A DNA stretch of 31,603 nt. Source: Phallusia fumigata (Eukaryota > Chordata > Ascidiacea > Phlebobranchia > Ascidiidae). Location of the stretch: NCBI GenBank assembly GCA_008931825.1, contig QXVZ01025363.1, positions 1 to 31,603 on the forward strand, in the 5' to 3' direction. Below, in pieces: positions 10,912 to 21,925 of the stretch (position 1 is the stretch's first letter; each line of letters begins with the position of its first letter). A program made the position numbers and the translations under genes. Below the pieces are notes generated by a model. That model was given only the letters and a program-made list of their open reading frames with translations. It was not told where the DNA came from and searched no databases.

Positions 10912-11345
10912 TCAGGTTTTTGTACTTTTCGCAGCACTTAATAAGCTCTGCTATTTCCTTTTGACATTGACTTTCTTGGTACTTGTTTCCTGTAAATTTC
11001 AAACATACATTAATCTATTTTGAAAATAATTAACACATTCAACAAGAAACGCTGGCAACAGATGCCTGTGCAGTAAACGTATCTTTATACCCATGTCACA
11101 AGTCAAGTCGTCAAAAAGAAATCAATCCTTGCACTGAAGAGTATGGTGGCTCAAGTCCAGTTGTTTTTGACAACGGCAATGCTTGTCAATCAATTTTAAA
11201 ACTTTACCTGACTCGAATTATTACAGCATTGCAGATTGTTACTTCATTTGGTGCATTTTAACGCAATGTTGTGTGATCATTACTTACTTTGAAGACAATC
11301 TTGGATTCTACAGGCAAATGGCAAACATGGCTCTGTCTTCGGCAT
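10862..11345 (-). CDS. CMC4: CMC4, small twin-CX9C mitochondrial protein
   Basis: Two minus-strand exons (11345-11288 and 10989-10862) join in phase to 61 residues plus TAA. The sequence starts MPKTEPCLPFACRIQDCLQ, like the CMC4 (p8-MTCP1) start MPQKDPCQKQACEIQKCLQ. It continues NKYQESQCQKEIAELIKCC and ends in CCSGF followed by KKQLDKDK. Cysteines C7-X9-C17 and C28-X9-C38 make the two CX9C helices. C12, C39 and C49/C50 fit the extra disulfide of this family. CX9C proteins are imported into the mitochondrial intermembrane space by the MIA40 disulfide relay. Neither exon is long enough to stand out as an open frame; the gene is recognised only by joining them. It is the upstream cistron of a pair with MRPL44. 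Confidence 0.92.
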
Positions 11346-12771
11346 CGCCCATTATTTTTGTAAAAAATACCAAAACATGCATGGGTAGAGCAAATTTCAC
11401 GCAACATTGCACATGTTCGGATACGCGCTATGTTATTCATCAAATTACTATTTTGCCTAAAAATAAATTTAAGCAGCCGTATTTGCAAAGCAACATTTGC
11501 GCTGTAATGTAAAATAAATTTTGATCTGTTTAATGCATTTAAAATAAACGCAAGACCTTTTTGAAAGTTTGTTAAAGGAAACATTGCGCATGAGTTGTCA
11601 GGTTGCCACAGTAACAATTTCGAGAGCGAGCGGTCACGCTTTACGCGGTTTGTTACGTTAATTGGTGTATTTTGCCGTTTTAATAGTTTAGTTATATCCT
11701 GTTTCCATGGCCGTTGGTCCGATCGGACTTTTCCGCTTTTTCCGTCCGATCGGACCCAAAAAAGCATGACTCGGCGAATTTTTCACCGTTTTAGCGGACC
11801 TCCTCGCGAGGAGGTCCGATCGGAACTGTCCGATCGGAACTTTTTTGTTTGTCTTGTTAGTTGTTGCCTTCGCCTGTTTACAGCAGTTTTGTGGAAATAT
11901 AACTATTACTGGTAACTTTAAAAGGAATTTTAGAACAAATTTACCGCATGTAAATGTTGTTACGGATGGCTAGTGATAGGCTATCACATATGTTTTATGT
12001 TTATGGCATTGAAGTATCAGTTTAACAAGCACAGTGCTGTCAGCCATGTGTTTCTCTTGGCCTCAAAACTAATTATCATGTCGACAAAACTTGTAACCAA
12101 GGAATTTGGGAAAAATCAAACATATGGAGGTTTTATCCTAAAAAAACTAATAATTTATACTGTTTCGATATTGTAGTTATCAGCAACTATTTACAAAACC
12201 CATAGTACACAGTTAGATACATCAAGTAAATGTACGTCACGCTTTTGACGTCCTCGATTGCCCCAACAACGCGTTCGGTAACATTGAACCGGAATGGCAA
12301 TGGAAATAAGTTACGTATCCGTGTTGGTCTGATCGGACCACAACTTGTAATAAGTCCGATCAGACTAACGGCCATGGAAACAGGATATTAGTCAGGGCCG
12401 CATTGGATGCAAAACGGATTCAAACGTTACAAGCCATCTAATTAGCTCTGTGTTGTTTTTGCAAATCGCGTGTGAGGATAAAATTAAAATAGTTTTCATA
12501 AACTGCCATATTTGTAGGCACATAGTTTTGTTTACAAGTATCTATTTTTAGGGCCTGTATAAGTTTTAGTGCATGAAAAATTGTTTTTTAGTGTTGCAAA
12601 CGTTGTACATGTTTGTCAAAGTCACATTGACTTGATTTAATTGATTCTGATTCTACTGATAGTTTAAAATAATCATCAATCGACTGCAAAATATCTAACT
12701 GCACAATTTTGCTGCTTAGAAATTTCACCTCAAATGTAAACTGATATGATTTGTGTTCTTGTTTGACCTTC
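11346..12771. other. Divergent intergenic region CMC4 / coiled-coil gene
   Basis: This 1.4-kb region separates two divergently oriented genes. About half of it is the 693-bp inverted-repeat transposon at 11695-12387. The flanks (11346-11694 and 12388-12771) must hold both promoters. A short upstream ATG with its own frame (12746-12766, ending TGA) precedes the coiled-coil gene's start. A pyrimidine-rich 3' splice-like site ending GCTTAG occurs at about 12719. No other gene is seen. Confidence 0.5.
11695..12387. mobile_element. 693-bp non-autonomous DNA transposon with long TIRs
   Basis: The ends are inverted repeats of about 32 bp: the left begins TATCCTGTTTCCATGGCCGT and the right is its near-perfect reverse complement (two mismatches in 32). 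A TTA trinucleotide flanks both ends (11692-11694 and 12388-12390) as a possible target duplication, which would suit a PIF/Harbinger-type element; a TA duplication is also arguable. The motif GTCCGATCGGA, or a one-base variant, occurs six times near the ends (11717, 11744, 11814, 11828, 12327, 12354). A perfect 22-bp palindrome lies at 11796-11817. I see no transposase-like coding sequence, so it is non-autonomous. Confidence 0.8.
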
Positions 12772-15700
12772 ATGATGATGAAATCGAAGAAACCCATGAT
12801 CAACTTAGATGACACAGAAGATGAAGAGGAGGATGCCTTGTTTGAAGCGGAAGAAGCGAGAATTAAAGCTGCTCAACTGGAAAAGGAATTAGAAGAACAG
12901 AATAAATTTGACTGTTTGTGTGATGGTAAGAAATGGTACTACAGGTGTTTATGTGTGCATGGCAAACATTTTGAAGCTGGGAGTTTAAGCAAAGTGGCTG
13001 AATGTTTGACAAAATAACTGACCTTTTAATATAATCAATATATCCTATGTACCTTTTAAACATTTTGCTATAACAGGTGTTATGAACTGTTTGTCATTGG
13101 TTGATACTTCATTCAACGAGCTTCTTGAACTGAAGGATGAGCTTCTTCAACATGATCTACCCCCAAGTTTGCAAGTTGCAATCACACTCAGCATGGGAAA
13201 AATGTTTAGAACGTAAAAATGTTTTACATTGTTTGTTGGTAAAATTTATGCAGTAGTGTGTGAATAATTTTTTAGAATTACTGATCTACACACACCCATT
13301 CAGGAGTTGACGCGATTGGTCAATATTTATTCCATACCTTGGGAACAGCGAAGTGAAGCACTAAAAAAATTGCATACCGGTAAGCTTGCATGCAAAGTCT
13401 ATGCAATAAACTTTGATCACCAGTAGCAGTCTATGCAATAAACTTTGATCAAGCAAAAAACGAAGAAAGTTTAGGTACACAATTCATGGTTTTAAATATT
13501 CTCAATAGGAAGATACAAGCCAGTACTTGTGTATAAAACATATTCTACGTTTCAACAAATGCTGCTGTCATCATCAGGAATGACTTGGAAAAGCGGCGCA
13601 AAGTTATTTGTCACGGTAAAAGAAAAAAGGGGGGCGCGTAACAACTGTTAAAAACAATAAAACCAGCTGATAAGAACATCCGTCAAGGTACCCAATAAAA
13701 CATGTTATGTTTACACACAAGTACTGGCTTGTATCTTCCTATTGCGAAGAAAGTTTGTTTGGCAAAGATACCTTTAACAAAGGCTGAAAAATATAATGTA
13801 AATTGAGTCAAAGAATGCACTAAAACAATCACCAAACTGAAGATAGCTAGCTGTGTAATGTTAGACTGATATGTAGTGCAAAAAAGTATAGGGCATTATT
13901 GGTGGAAAGGGGTTGAATGAATGGCAGCCACATTGTTTTTAAATAGCATTATGTGATGGGTGTACATGGGGGTGAGTTTGGCACATTTGGAAATCAATAC
14001 TGTGGAGGCAATGTTGGTGGAATCAGTGGAGTGGGCCCCTTTTTTAGAAGGGTTGGGTTTGACAGGAAAACAAATCATGCAAAGAAATCTTACTCCAAAA
14101 TACTAAAGGTATTTTTTCAATAGATTATGAAAGCAAACAACGGCAGTTAAACATTGCGATACGCCGACTTCAGTTGATTGATGCACACACAAAAAGGCTT
14201 GATATGGAGAAGAGAGTGATGAACTGGGAAAAAGCATTTGCAAAAGTAAGTTTGATGTTATTAACTGTTTAAAAGAGAATTTTGTTATGTTTTTAGTATT
14301 TGTTTAGATTACTAGTGCTAAATCGCATGGAAGAAGATGGAAATTCATGATTGAAGCATTTAAAAAGAAAATCAAAGAAGGGTAAGATTGTAATCTATTT
14401 TCGTGTAAAATCTGTTTTGGAAGGTACGAAATCAAACTCCAACCCATAAATTCTCTACTCTTAACCATTCTTTCTGTGGTGCTCATCAATGTTATGAAAA
14501 CAAATATTCTGAATCATTGGTAACAGTTTATTCATTGTAGCAGTCATTTAAGCAGGTTTTTTAAATCACTGTTTTTTTAAGACTGCAACAGGCTGTATGT
14601 GGTTGCACTTTTTAAATTTTTTTAAAAGGGGTTTTAAATTGGATACTTGAAAGATTGTAAACTACTGCTTCATCAGACAATTTTTGTCTGCAAACAGTTT
14701 ATGACCAAATGATTTTAAAGGAACTTGTTTTTGAGCAGGATTAATATGAATGATTTGGATGTTGAACTAAGTGATGATGAAGATGACCTTGATCAAGGTA
14801 CATACATAAAAAATTCTTCTGTTTACATTAAAAACATTTCTTTTGATACAAATATGATATATTTAGTTTATTATCAACAACAAAACCAGCTATTGTGACC
14901 CCTTGTCTATTTCAGAATGTAGTGAGCAATTTGTCCATGATGTATTTTTATTTCTGTTAATTTGTTCCGTTCAGGTGAAGATGAGAATATGGAACAAGAT
15001 GATGGAGTTTCAGAAAAGCAAAGATTCATGCTCTCAGTAATCGCAGCATCACCACCTGCTGAAGATGATGGTAACTGATTTATTTATCAGCAAGTGTACC
15101 ATTAAAGGCTGATCTTTGAACACTGTGCAACACGTTAAGGTACTCCCCAAGCTGGTTCAGACATTGGCAGTGAAGGCGACGGTGTTCCATCTGAGATTTC
15201 AGACAGCTCTGCAAATGTCGAGGATGCATCCCCTGATATTAAAGTATGCTCCATTATCAGCACTATTTAATCAGTGTATAGGCTTGGCAAGGGTTATGGG
15301 GTGCATAACGATTCACTAGAAAAGAAATATAGGAGTACATTGAAGTTTGCACCAGATGTGACTGTGGTTGGCCTAAATATATGAGAGATGAGAGAAAAAG
15401 GGTTAAAAAAATTTTGCTCCAGCAGTTTGAAGTTCATCTTAAATTTTTTGCTGATTATATATAATTACCATTGTTTATTGAAAGGGCTCTGATAAGAACT
15501 GAAATTTCCATTTATTTGCTCACACTAATATTGTTTTTTGTTATATTAGCAGCGCCGTGGTGTAAGCTTTGGCCCTCGTGTGGAGGAAGTGCATGAAGTT
15601 GCCGTTGAAATGAAACCTGAAATGGAAGATAGAGGAGTGTGGACCCATGAACCTGAATATGACACACAACTAGCTGTCAGACTTTTCAGACCCCTAACAT

Positions 15701-18700
15701 TAAAAGGTATGTCTGCTTTGATTTGTCCAATGGTTTTAAAAAAGTATGAAACTAATGTGGTCTAAACTGAAATTATCCCCGAAATAGCATTTGGGAATGG
15801 TTTAATTGTGGGACAGGGTATGTTTAAAACAGTTCAGGTCACGTTATTTCCACTACCTGTCTGAAAGGTGTTATCATTTAGAGATGAATGCAACAGACAA
15901 CAATGACTTGCATTTGAAGTCTCTCGTAATAATCTCAGAACTTAGTAAGTTAGTGTAGTGGCCTGGAGGTCAACTCTTTACAGTCGAGGCTAGATTTTTT
16001 ATAGCCACCTGTGTGAATAAACTTTTAAAAGCTGTTACAGTGATACATGATACATGTACTGTTATTGATGGTCAGTTTGCATTGCAGATGATGATGGGTC
16101 CGATGTATCTTGCACAGTCAGTTTTGCTGGAATAAACACGAAGACTTCACCTTTGCCCTTCGGTAATGTTACATCCCAGACAGAAGAAGCTCAGCCGATA
16201 GTCGATGAATCAGAAACGGTAAACAAAAATTACAAATTGCCTAATAAATTTACCACTTTAAGTTTTAAAACTGCCACTGTGGACCCCTTTATATCAGGGC
16301 AACGTAAATTTAGAATGACTTATGTCTAATTTTATCACCAGGGCGAGGCAAAGGCTAAAGGCAAAGGAAAAGCTGGAAGAAGGAAATCTATTGGGTTTGC
16401 CAGTAGACCAACAAGTCCACCTGGTAAGACTGAATTATTTACAAAATCTGATTCACTTGTAATATCAAAATGTATTTTAAATGTAAATCACATTTAGGCA
16501 AGTAGGCTCAGTTTATATGCAAACATTTGTAAACAGATTTACAATTAGGGGGCACAATGAATGGTTTTAATCAATCCCAACAGCAAGACACAAGTCAGTT
16601 CTTGTGTGTAAAACATTTTGTAAAACAACTTTCGAGAATAATGATGACCACAGCATTGGTGGAAATGTAGGAAAGTTTTAAAGACACATACTGCCTTGCA
16701 TCTCCTTTGGGGATTTACAATTTCCTCAAAATGTTTTGATCTGTGGCAAAAAAGCCTTTATGGTATAGTACCACAGTCTGTATAAAACAACTTTTTACAG
16801 CCATGTCAAGCCCATCAAAGAGCATGCTGAAATCGAAACCAAGCAGCATTTTAAAGAAAGTCAAGTCTGGTGAGGAGGAAACTGAACCTGAAAAAGAAAA
16901 GGAAAAAGAGAAAGTTAACTGCAACAAATTTGAAGAAGTGCTTTTTGATGTTCCCCCAAACTCTTCCGAACCAGTAAGTTGTGCCTATGTTGCTGTAACA
17001 AAAATGACATGTTCCTATGTTTAATTGAGTTTAACGAACACTATCTCACAGTTTCACAGTGACATTCCCTCATTTATTAGCTATTATCAGGCAAGCTCAT
17101 TGTGAATATGCAAGGCAGTGCTCGTAATGTGTCCATCATTAAACCATTAAAGCAGTTCTGTTAGAACAGTTATTATTTTGAGAAGTTTGTGACATCATTG
17201 GTTTCAGTTACCAAACTATTTTAATTATTGGATAGTGCTATGTCTGAAGGATTTTGACAGTATTAAACAACTTTTTGATTCTGATTTTTATTTCCAGGTC
17301 AGAATAGCTGTACACCAGGGGGAGCAAGACAAAATGGTTGCCATGGTTACTGTTACATGGGATGAACTGCAGATTAAGGTACATGTCCAGTAAAAATGCA
17401 TTTTAAACTTATTTTTATTTTCGAATTCAAACTGTTCATCAGGAGTTGTCTACAAAACTAATTGGTGTAAACCCTGATGTTGATCACAAACCCGAGGAGA
17501 AGGAGGAGATAGAAAGAGAAACTGAAGAGGAATTGAGGGCGGAGAGTCCTCCCAGAGAGGCAGAGGAATCAGAATCAAGCAAGTTTGAAGAGGAATTGTC
17601 TGACCAGGAATTTATGATGGTGCAACTGCAGGGAATCAAGCTTGGAATAGGTGTGTTTTATGTAAAAGCTCTAAAAGTGGAAAAGCACTATTCCTACTGG
17701 TGTTACAATTTCCTGCAAGAATTCAGGGGTTCCCAACTTTTTTTGGTGCTGATTTTTGACCTTTTTTCATTCCTCCCCTACTAGACAAGAAGTAACATAA
17801 AGTGATATTAAAAGGTTTGTAACCGCTGGTCTGCCTGAAAAGAAGTACTACACTTATCATGAATAACTTAACTATAAAGTTTAAATATCTCCCCTCAACC
17901 TATAAAATTCCTCCCCGGCTGGGAACCACTACGTTAGGCGAGGGAAGTCTGGTGGACAACGCGAACATCAAGTTTTTTCCCCTGATATAGCAAGGTTTGT
18001 CACAGAAAGGTAACTCTTCAAAGAAAGAATTTTGGTTTTGAAGAATAAAAACATGGCAACCAAGTTATCAAACTTGCTCGGCCGAGCACCAACTATTTAC
18101 ATGAAACGGCTTGGTCTAACAGAGCATTTTTGGCTCATCCCTAAGGGTCTATGCCAGACAATATATTTAACTTCTGTCTTTATTGGGCTTAACGCCTCCA
18201 ATATTANTATAATATGTAAGGTTACAGTTACATTTGTGTTTACTCTCTTCAGGCGGCCACAGTCATGGTGTTATCGGGCAACTGCCTCTCCTTTTCTATT
18301 GGGTGAAACGAGAGAAACCACGTGTTCTGAATGCTGACGTCAACACCGTCGGTGTCCGCGAGCTCATCCTGGAAATCACAGGTGAGTAAATTGATAACTC
18401 TGCACTTCCTGGCACCAAAGCAGCCGCTCCTTTCTCATTTGTTTGAATTCAAGTGCTCTCGGCTAAGCGCTGTATACTGTTCTAATAAGCTTGATGGACA
18501 AAGTTTTTTGAAACGAAATATCCTTTAGGCAGCAGTATTACGGAAACTGCTTATCGTAAAATTTACCGTGTTGAAGAATTACTGCTAAAATTTATGTACA
18601 AGCTAAATTCGCTAGAGCTTGTAGCAGTGTTCCTTAACCAGGTTTCCGTTTGCAGGGCTTAGGGGCGACCAATTTAGTTGTAGAATTGTTTTTCCATTAA

Positions 18701-21700
18701 ATTGAGTATTGATGTGTGCATATACCCTTGAATAAAATGTAAATGACAGTTTACTTTAGATGGTGTTTTTTTGTTTAACTGTCTACAAGTCGCTATGGGT
18801 GCCGCGATGTAGCAATGGGGTGCCGCTAAAACAAAAAAGGTTGGAACCATTGTCTCAGAGACACGCGATCTGTAAAAAAATTGAAGCCTAATAACTTCAT
18901 ATTCAATTGTGTTGCCTTATTTGCCTTAACTTTTTATATTGCATGTTTAATAATAAAATTAAAAGGTTTTTGTTTTTGTATGATCAAAAGTCATGTGTAT
19001 TTCTGCAGGTGTCGATATTGACAATGTGACGAAGGATGAGATTGTGGCAATGCTCGGGCGCGAATACCAAGACGTATCAACGTCAGCAATGTCATTTGCC
19101 TCGTCATCATCCCACAAATCAGTAAGTAATAACAGTTGTGAACAAAACAATTAGGTACACAAACTTACTTTAAAATGAGAAAGGCGTAACAACTGTAAAA
19201 ACTGATGAAACCAACCGTCTTTTGGTATTCAGGTAAACTTGTTCAGCATGACGTTTGCCAATGAGAGCCACACATTATTCACACTGAAATAAACCATGCG
19301 TTAAACATTAAAACACAACAGTGAAAGAAAAATAATAACAGCGTTTGTCAAATCGTAAAATATGTTTTTCCACGTAGAAAAAAACAATCGAAATAATGAC
19401 ATAAAGTATGTTTGGAAAAATACTTCCAAAAGTCCTTAATTTATGTTTCATGGCAAAAAGGGTGGAAGTATTTTAGTGTTTTGGGGATCAGCAATTTCCT
19501 GTGTCATGCAGGGATATATCCCGCTGGAGGAGCTAGAGGTCATACGGGAGCAGCATGACCTTGAAGTGAAAAATATTCAAGACGAATATGAAGCTAAACT
19601 ACAGCAGTTACTGGCTGAAGTGGGAAAGCTGGAGACTGCGCAACCCACGCAGGTATTTTGTAAATCGACGGGAGATGTACTTGAACGTCTTTACAAATAG
19701 ATTGACCGTGCTTTGGTGTCTATACATTGAGGAAACTTTCCTTTTTTATCCTTGGTAGGCGAAACAACGCCTACATGCGTTTAGCTCATAACGTATCCGC
19801 CGTCGAACTACCTGCGTTTTGTCGACTTCCAAAATCAGTTAAAATATAAAATGTACAAGAAAGCTTAGCGCTGCGCCGATTGCATAGTCAGACCATTCGT
19901 CCAACTACCAACATTTTCACTTTTACAGCAAACGTCGAACCAACCACGCCCCGAGGTGACCTTCAGTGACACAAACACCTTCGCAAGACAACCCCCGTTA
20001 CCAGGTTAGAATTTAAATGCGCCATTATACATGTATGCTAAAAAGAGCAACATATTAGTGTCTTTGGTTTAATGAGAGTCGACTTACCAGCTTTATGGGC
20101 AAACCTGTCGTCAGGAGATCCCCACAGCAAATGCTCCTGGAAATAAAAAGCTAAAAAGTCGAAAAAACTACTAATTGCAGTAACCTGTTGTGATCAAGCG
20201 TGTGATGTACCAAGCTAAGAGGAAACAGAGATAGCCTAGCCTATTATGCAATTCAATGCAAAGTTGCCTGGGTTGATGGTGTCACGATGTGTTTGCGCAA
20301 TCTTAAGTCTTTACTGTGTGCACATGGTGAGAAGATTTTATAACTTTGTGCAGACATATCTCGGCAAGAAGTGGGAAGACCCCTTTCCGGCGGGGGCAAT
20401 TGGCGACCCCCGAAAATTCCCCAGCTTCCGGACTGGGGCGCACATCTGCCTAAAAACGTAAGCTATATAATTTTTCTGTAATAAAAGTCATGCTGGCTAA
20501 ACGGATGTGATTAGGTGTGGGAACGAATGAAATTGCTCACTGAGGAAATGATTGCGAAGAGACAACAACTCGATCAACGAATCCGACACCACATTGCGGC
20601 CAATATTGAAAAGAAACTCGCCTCTCAATACAAGTAATAGTTTTTGCTATTTTTTACAAACGTAAAAGCTCCAATTACAATTAAAAATTCGCTTGTAAAA
20701 AAAGGCATATAATATACAGGTTGTGGTGTAGAACTCCTAGCGGAGCTGACTAATCTGATACCTATATATGATGGTTATTTTCAAAGTTTATGTGTTAGGC
20801 AGTAAGGGGCTCAAAAGACGAGATAATTGAGTCAACGTGGACTTTAAAAAACCCGTGCCAAAATTCCAATCTCATTTTCTTGTAACTAACAAAATTTTCA
20901 AAGTTTCTGTGTTAAAAGTAAGATGCCAAAAAGGCAAGGCCAGGAGTTAACATACTTTGTACAAATTTCGTGCTAAAACTTTGATCTTAAATTCTTTGAA
21001 ATAACCAGGCTACAGCGGGTAGACTCGACGGTGCGAGGTCCCTTACAAGATGTGAGTTTACCTGCTATCTTCATGCCTTCACGTGTTGGCAACGTTTACA
21101 ATCCTCGAGCACACCAATATTTTCATCCCACTGGCACAAGTGGAGATCTGAGGCTGACACAACCTCCATCTATTTTCCAGCTACCTCCATTGCCCGACAA
21201 AGCTGTATCCTTTTAAACTAAACTCTAACCTTTGCATAACGTCGTTCTGTGTCGAGGACGTTTTGAGGTAACGCCAAGGCAATGAAGCATTTACATGGAC
21301 GCGATGGGATTTGAACCTATAGCTATCCTGATCTGGTGCGCTGTTTATTGGGGTACATATAGCTTAGAGTTTAACTCCGTAAAATATCACTGAACGTTTA
21401 CAGATCAGAGATACTGGTTAACCAATTTTTAGTGAAAGGACTTGAATGAACACGATGAGTTTTAGTTTGATTTAGTTTTCGATCGGCATAAGTAGACCTA
21501 CACCTGAATAGGAAATTCCATTTGTGATGTACCCATTTCGCTGTATTCTAGCAATGCAGATAGAGCGGTTTGCTTGGAGAGCAACGTTGCAAGTACAAGG
21601 CAGATACACCAATTTCTGCCTTAACACGACATTAGTCATGGGATAAAATATAATGCTTGCCGACAATTCAGATAATGGTGTTAAAAGTTTATAGACACAC

Positions 21701-21925
21701 AAATTATGCACTATTCTTCTTAACATTGTCGTGAATTAGAAAATGTCGGTGGTAAATCTTTTCGAATTAAGCAAGAATTTTGAGAACCCCAACGCCGCGG
21801 ATTGGTTGAACCGAATCGCTTCTGCCCGCTCACGTGGTTCAAGGGTCACGACAGCAGGATCCCGCCGGACCCCCAACACTCCGGCCCCTACGGCCAACAT
21901 GCAGACCTCGGACGTTTATACATGA
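12772..21925 (+). CDS. Uncharacterised 914-aa acidic coiled-coil protein, 22 exons
   Basis: Exons: 12772-12925, 13077-13212, 13276-13379, 14124-14245, 14308-14381, 14739-14797, 14975-15070, 15140-15243, 15550-15706, 16088-16218, 16342-16423, 16801-16973, 17298-17378, 17443-17650, 18253-18381, 19009-19121, 19512-19652, 19929-20004, 20354-20457, 20515-20633, 21009-21204, 21740-21925. All joins keep phase and total 2745 nt including TGA. I do not recognise the family. Visible features in order: an acidic N-terminus with a charged helix (EARIKAAQLEKELEEQNK, about residues 29-47); a helical, basic exon-4/5 segment; acidic linkers in exons 6-8; a globular-looking stretch (GVWTHEPEYDTQLAVRLFRP); a basic patch AKGKGKAGRRKSIGF; low-complexity glutamate/lysine runs; a second folded region (VAMVTVTWDELQIK through LILEITGVDIDN); a coiled coil in exon 17; and a proline-rich C-terminus with PKIPQLPDWGAHLPKN and YNPRAHQYFHPTG. 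Such architecture is common in cytoskeletal or ciliary proteins, but that is only a guess. Exons 3, 19 and 22 are the least certain by motif; all are supported by phase. An AATAAA lies at 22134-22139. Confidence 0.78.
13396..13451 (+). repeat. Two-copy direct repeat, 24-bp units
   Basis: The 24-base unit beginning AGTCTATGCAATAAACTTTG occurs at 13396-13419 and again at 13428-13451, a period of 32 bases. It sits in intron 3 of the coiled-coil gene just upstream of the MITE at 13503. Confidence 0.8.
13503..13744. mobile_element. 242-bp MITE with ~40-bp TIRs
   Basis: The left end starts CAATAGGAAGATACAAGCCA and continues for about 40 bp. The right end (about 13705-13744) is its reverse complement with one indel and a few substitutions. 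The element lies in intron 3 of the coiled-coil gene. No clear target duplication touches the ends, although CGAAGAAAGTTT occurs both immediately downstream (13745) and about 43 bp upstream (from about 13460). A degraded relative is at 16578-16710. Confidence 0.75.
15930..16030. repeat. Possible SINE-like fragment
   Basis: Intron 9 of the coiled-coil gene contains GTTAGTGTAGTGGCC followed by a segment with GGCTAGATTTTTTATAGCCAC. The latter closely resembles GGCTAGATTTTTCTAGCCAC in the foldback element at 25726-25885. The shared module suggests a related repeat family. Boundaries are uncertain and no full B box is visible. Confidence 0.3.
16578..16710. mobile_element. Degraded, internally deleted copy of the 13503 MITE
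   Basis: The left end reads CAACAGCAAGACACAAGTCA and continues GTTCTTGTGTGTAAAACAT, matching the 13503 element's terminal repeat with scattered changes. The right end (ACACATACTGCCTTGCATCT) matches the opposite terminus. It lies in intron 11 of the coiled-coil gene. At about 133 bp it is shorter than the 242-bp copy. Confidence 0.6.
17724..17828. mobile_element. hAT-like terminal-repeat fragment
   Basis: The left end CAGGGGTTCCCAACTTTTTT faces a right end whose reverse complement is CAGCGGTTACAAACCTTTT, similar to the element at 3915-4117. A second inward-facing match (GGCTGGGAACCACT) sits at about 17918-17931, so nesting or a larger element is possible. It lies in intron 14 of the coiled-coil gene. 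No target duplication is recognised. Confidence 0.35.
18207..18207. other. Ambiguous base (N)
   Basis: A single N sits in intron 14 of the coiled-coil gene (17651-18252). The flanking exons remain in phase, so coding is unaffected. It may be an unresolved base or a collapsed gap. Confidence 0.95.
18625..18852. mobile_element. Possible degraded hAT-like MITE
   Basis: CAGTGTTCCTTAACCAGGTT at the left and the reverse complement of the right end (CAATGGTTCCAACCTTTTTT) are similar. The spacing is about 228 bp, inside intron 15 of the coiled-coil gene. The flanking octamers agree at only about half of positions, so the element would be old. Confidence 0.35.
21239..21350 (-). repeat. tRNA-derived SINE-like element
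   Basis: On the minus strand, AGGTTCAAATCCC at 21318-21306 is an almost perfect RNA polymerase III B box. An A-box-like region lies upstream, with a tail running toward 21239. The rest does not fold into an intact tRNA by eye, so a SINE or tRNA pseudogene in intron 21 of the coiled-coil gene is the likely reading. Confidence 0.45.

Noticed and set aside
11258-11767. 169-codon minus-strand frame
   Set aside because: It runs from the transposon terminal repeat through intergenic DNA and out of frame across the first CMC4 exon. The conserved CMC4 reading uses another frame.
16715-17024. Plus-strand frame beginning MAKKPLWYSTTVCIKQLF as an independent start
   Set aside because: The segment before 16801 is intron ending in TTTTTACAG. 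Only 16801-16973 is an in-phase exon of the larger gene.
18077-18100. Shared motif GCTCGGCCGAGCACCAACTA here and a near match at about 28962
   Set aside because: The similarity covers only about 25 bases with different flanks. It may be an old repeat fragment but is too short to annotate.
20246-20461. Reading exon 19 of the coiled-coil gene in the longer open frame (KKWEDPFPAGAIGDP)
   Set aside because: That frame does not fit the phase of the upstream exon and hits a stop when spliced to the next exon. The frame giving PKIPQLPDWGAHLPKN fits both sides.
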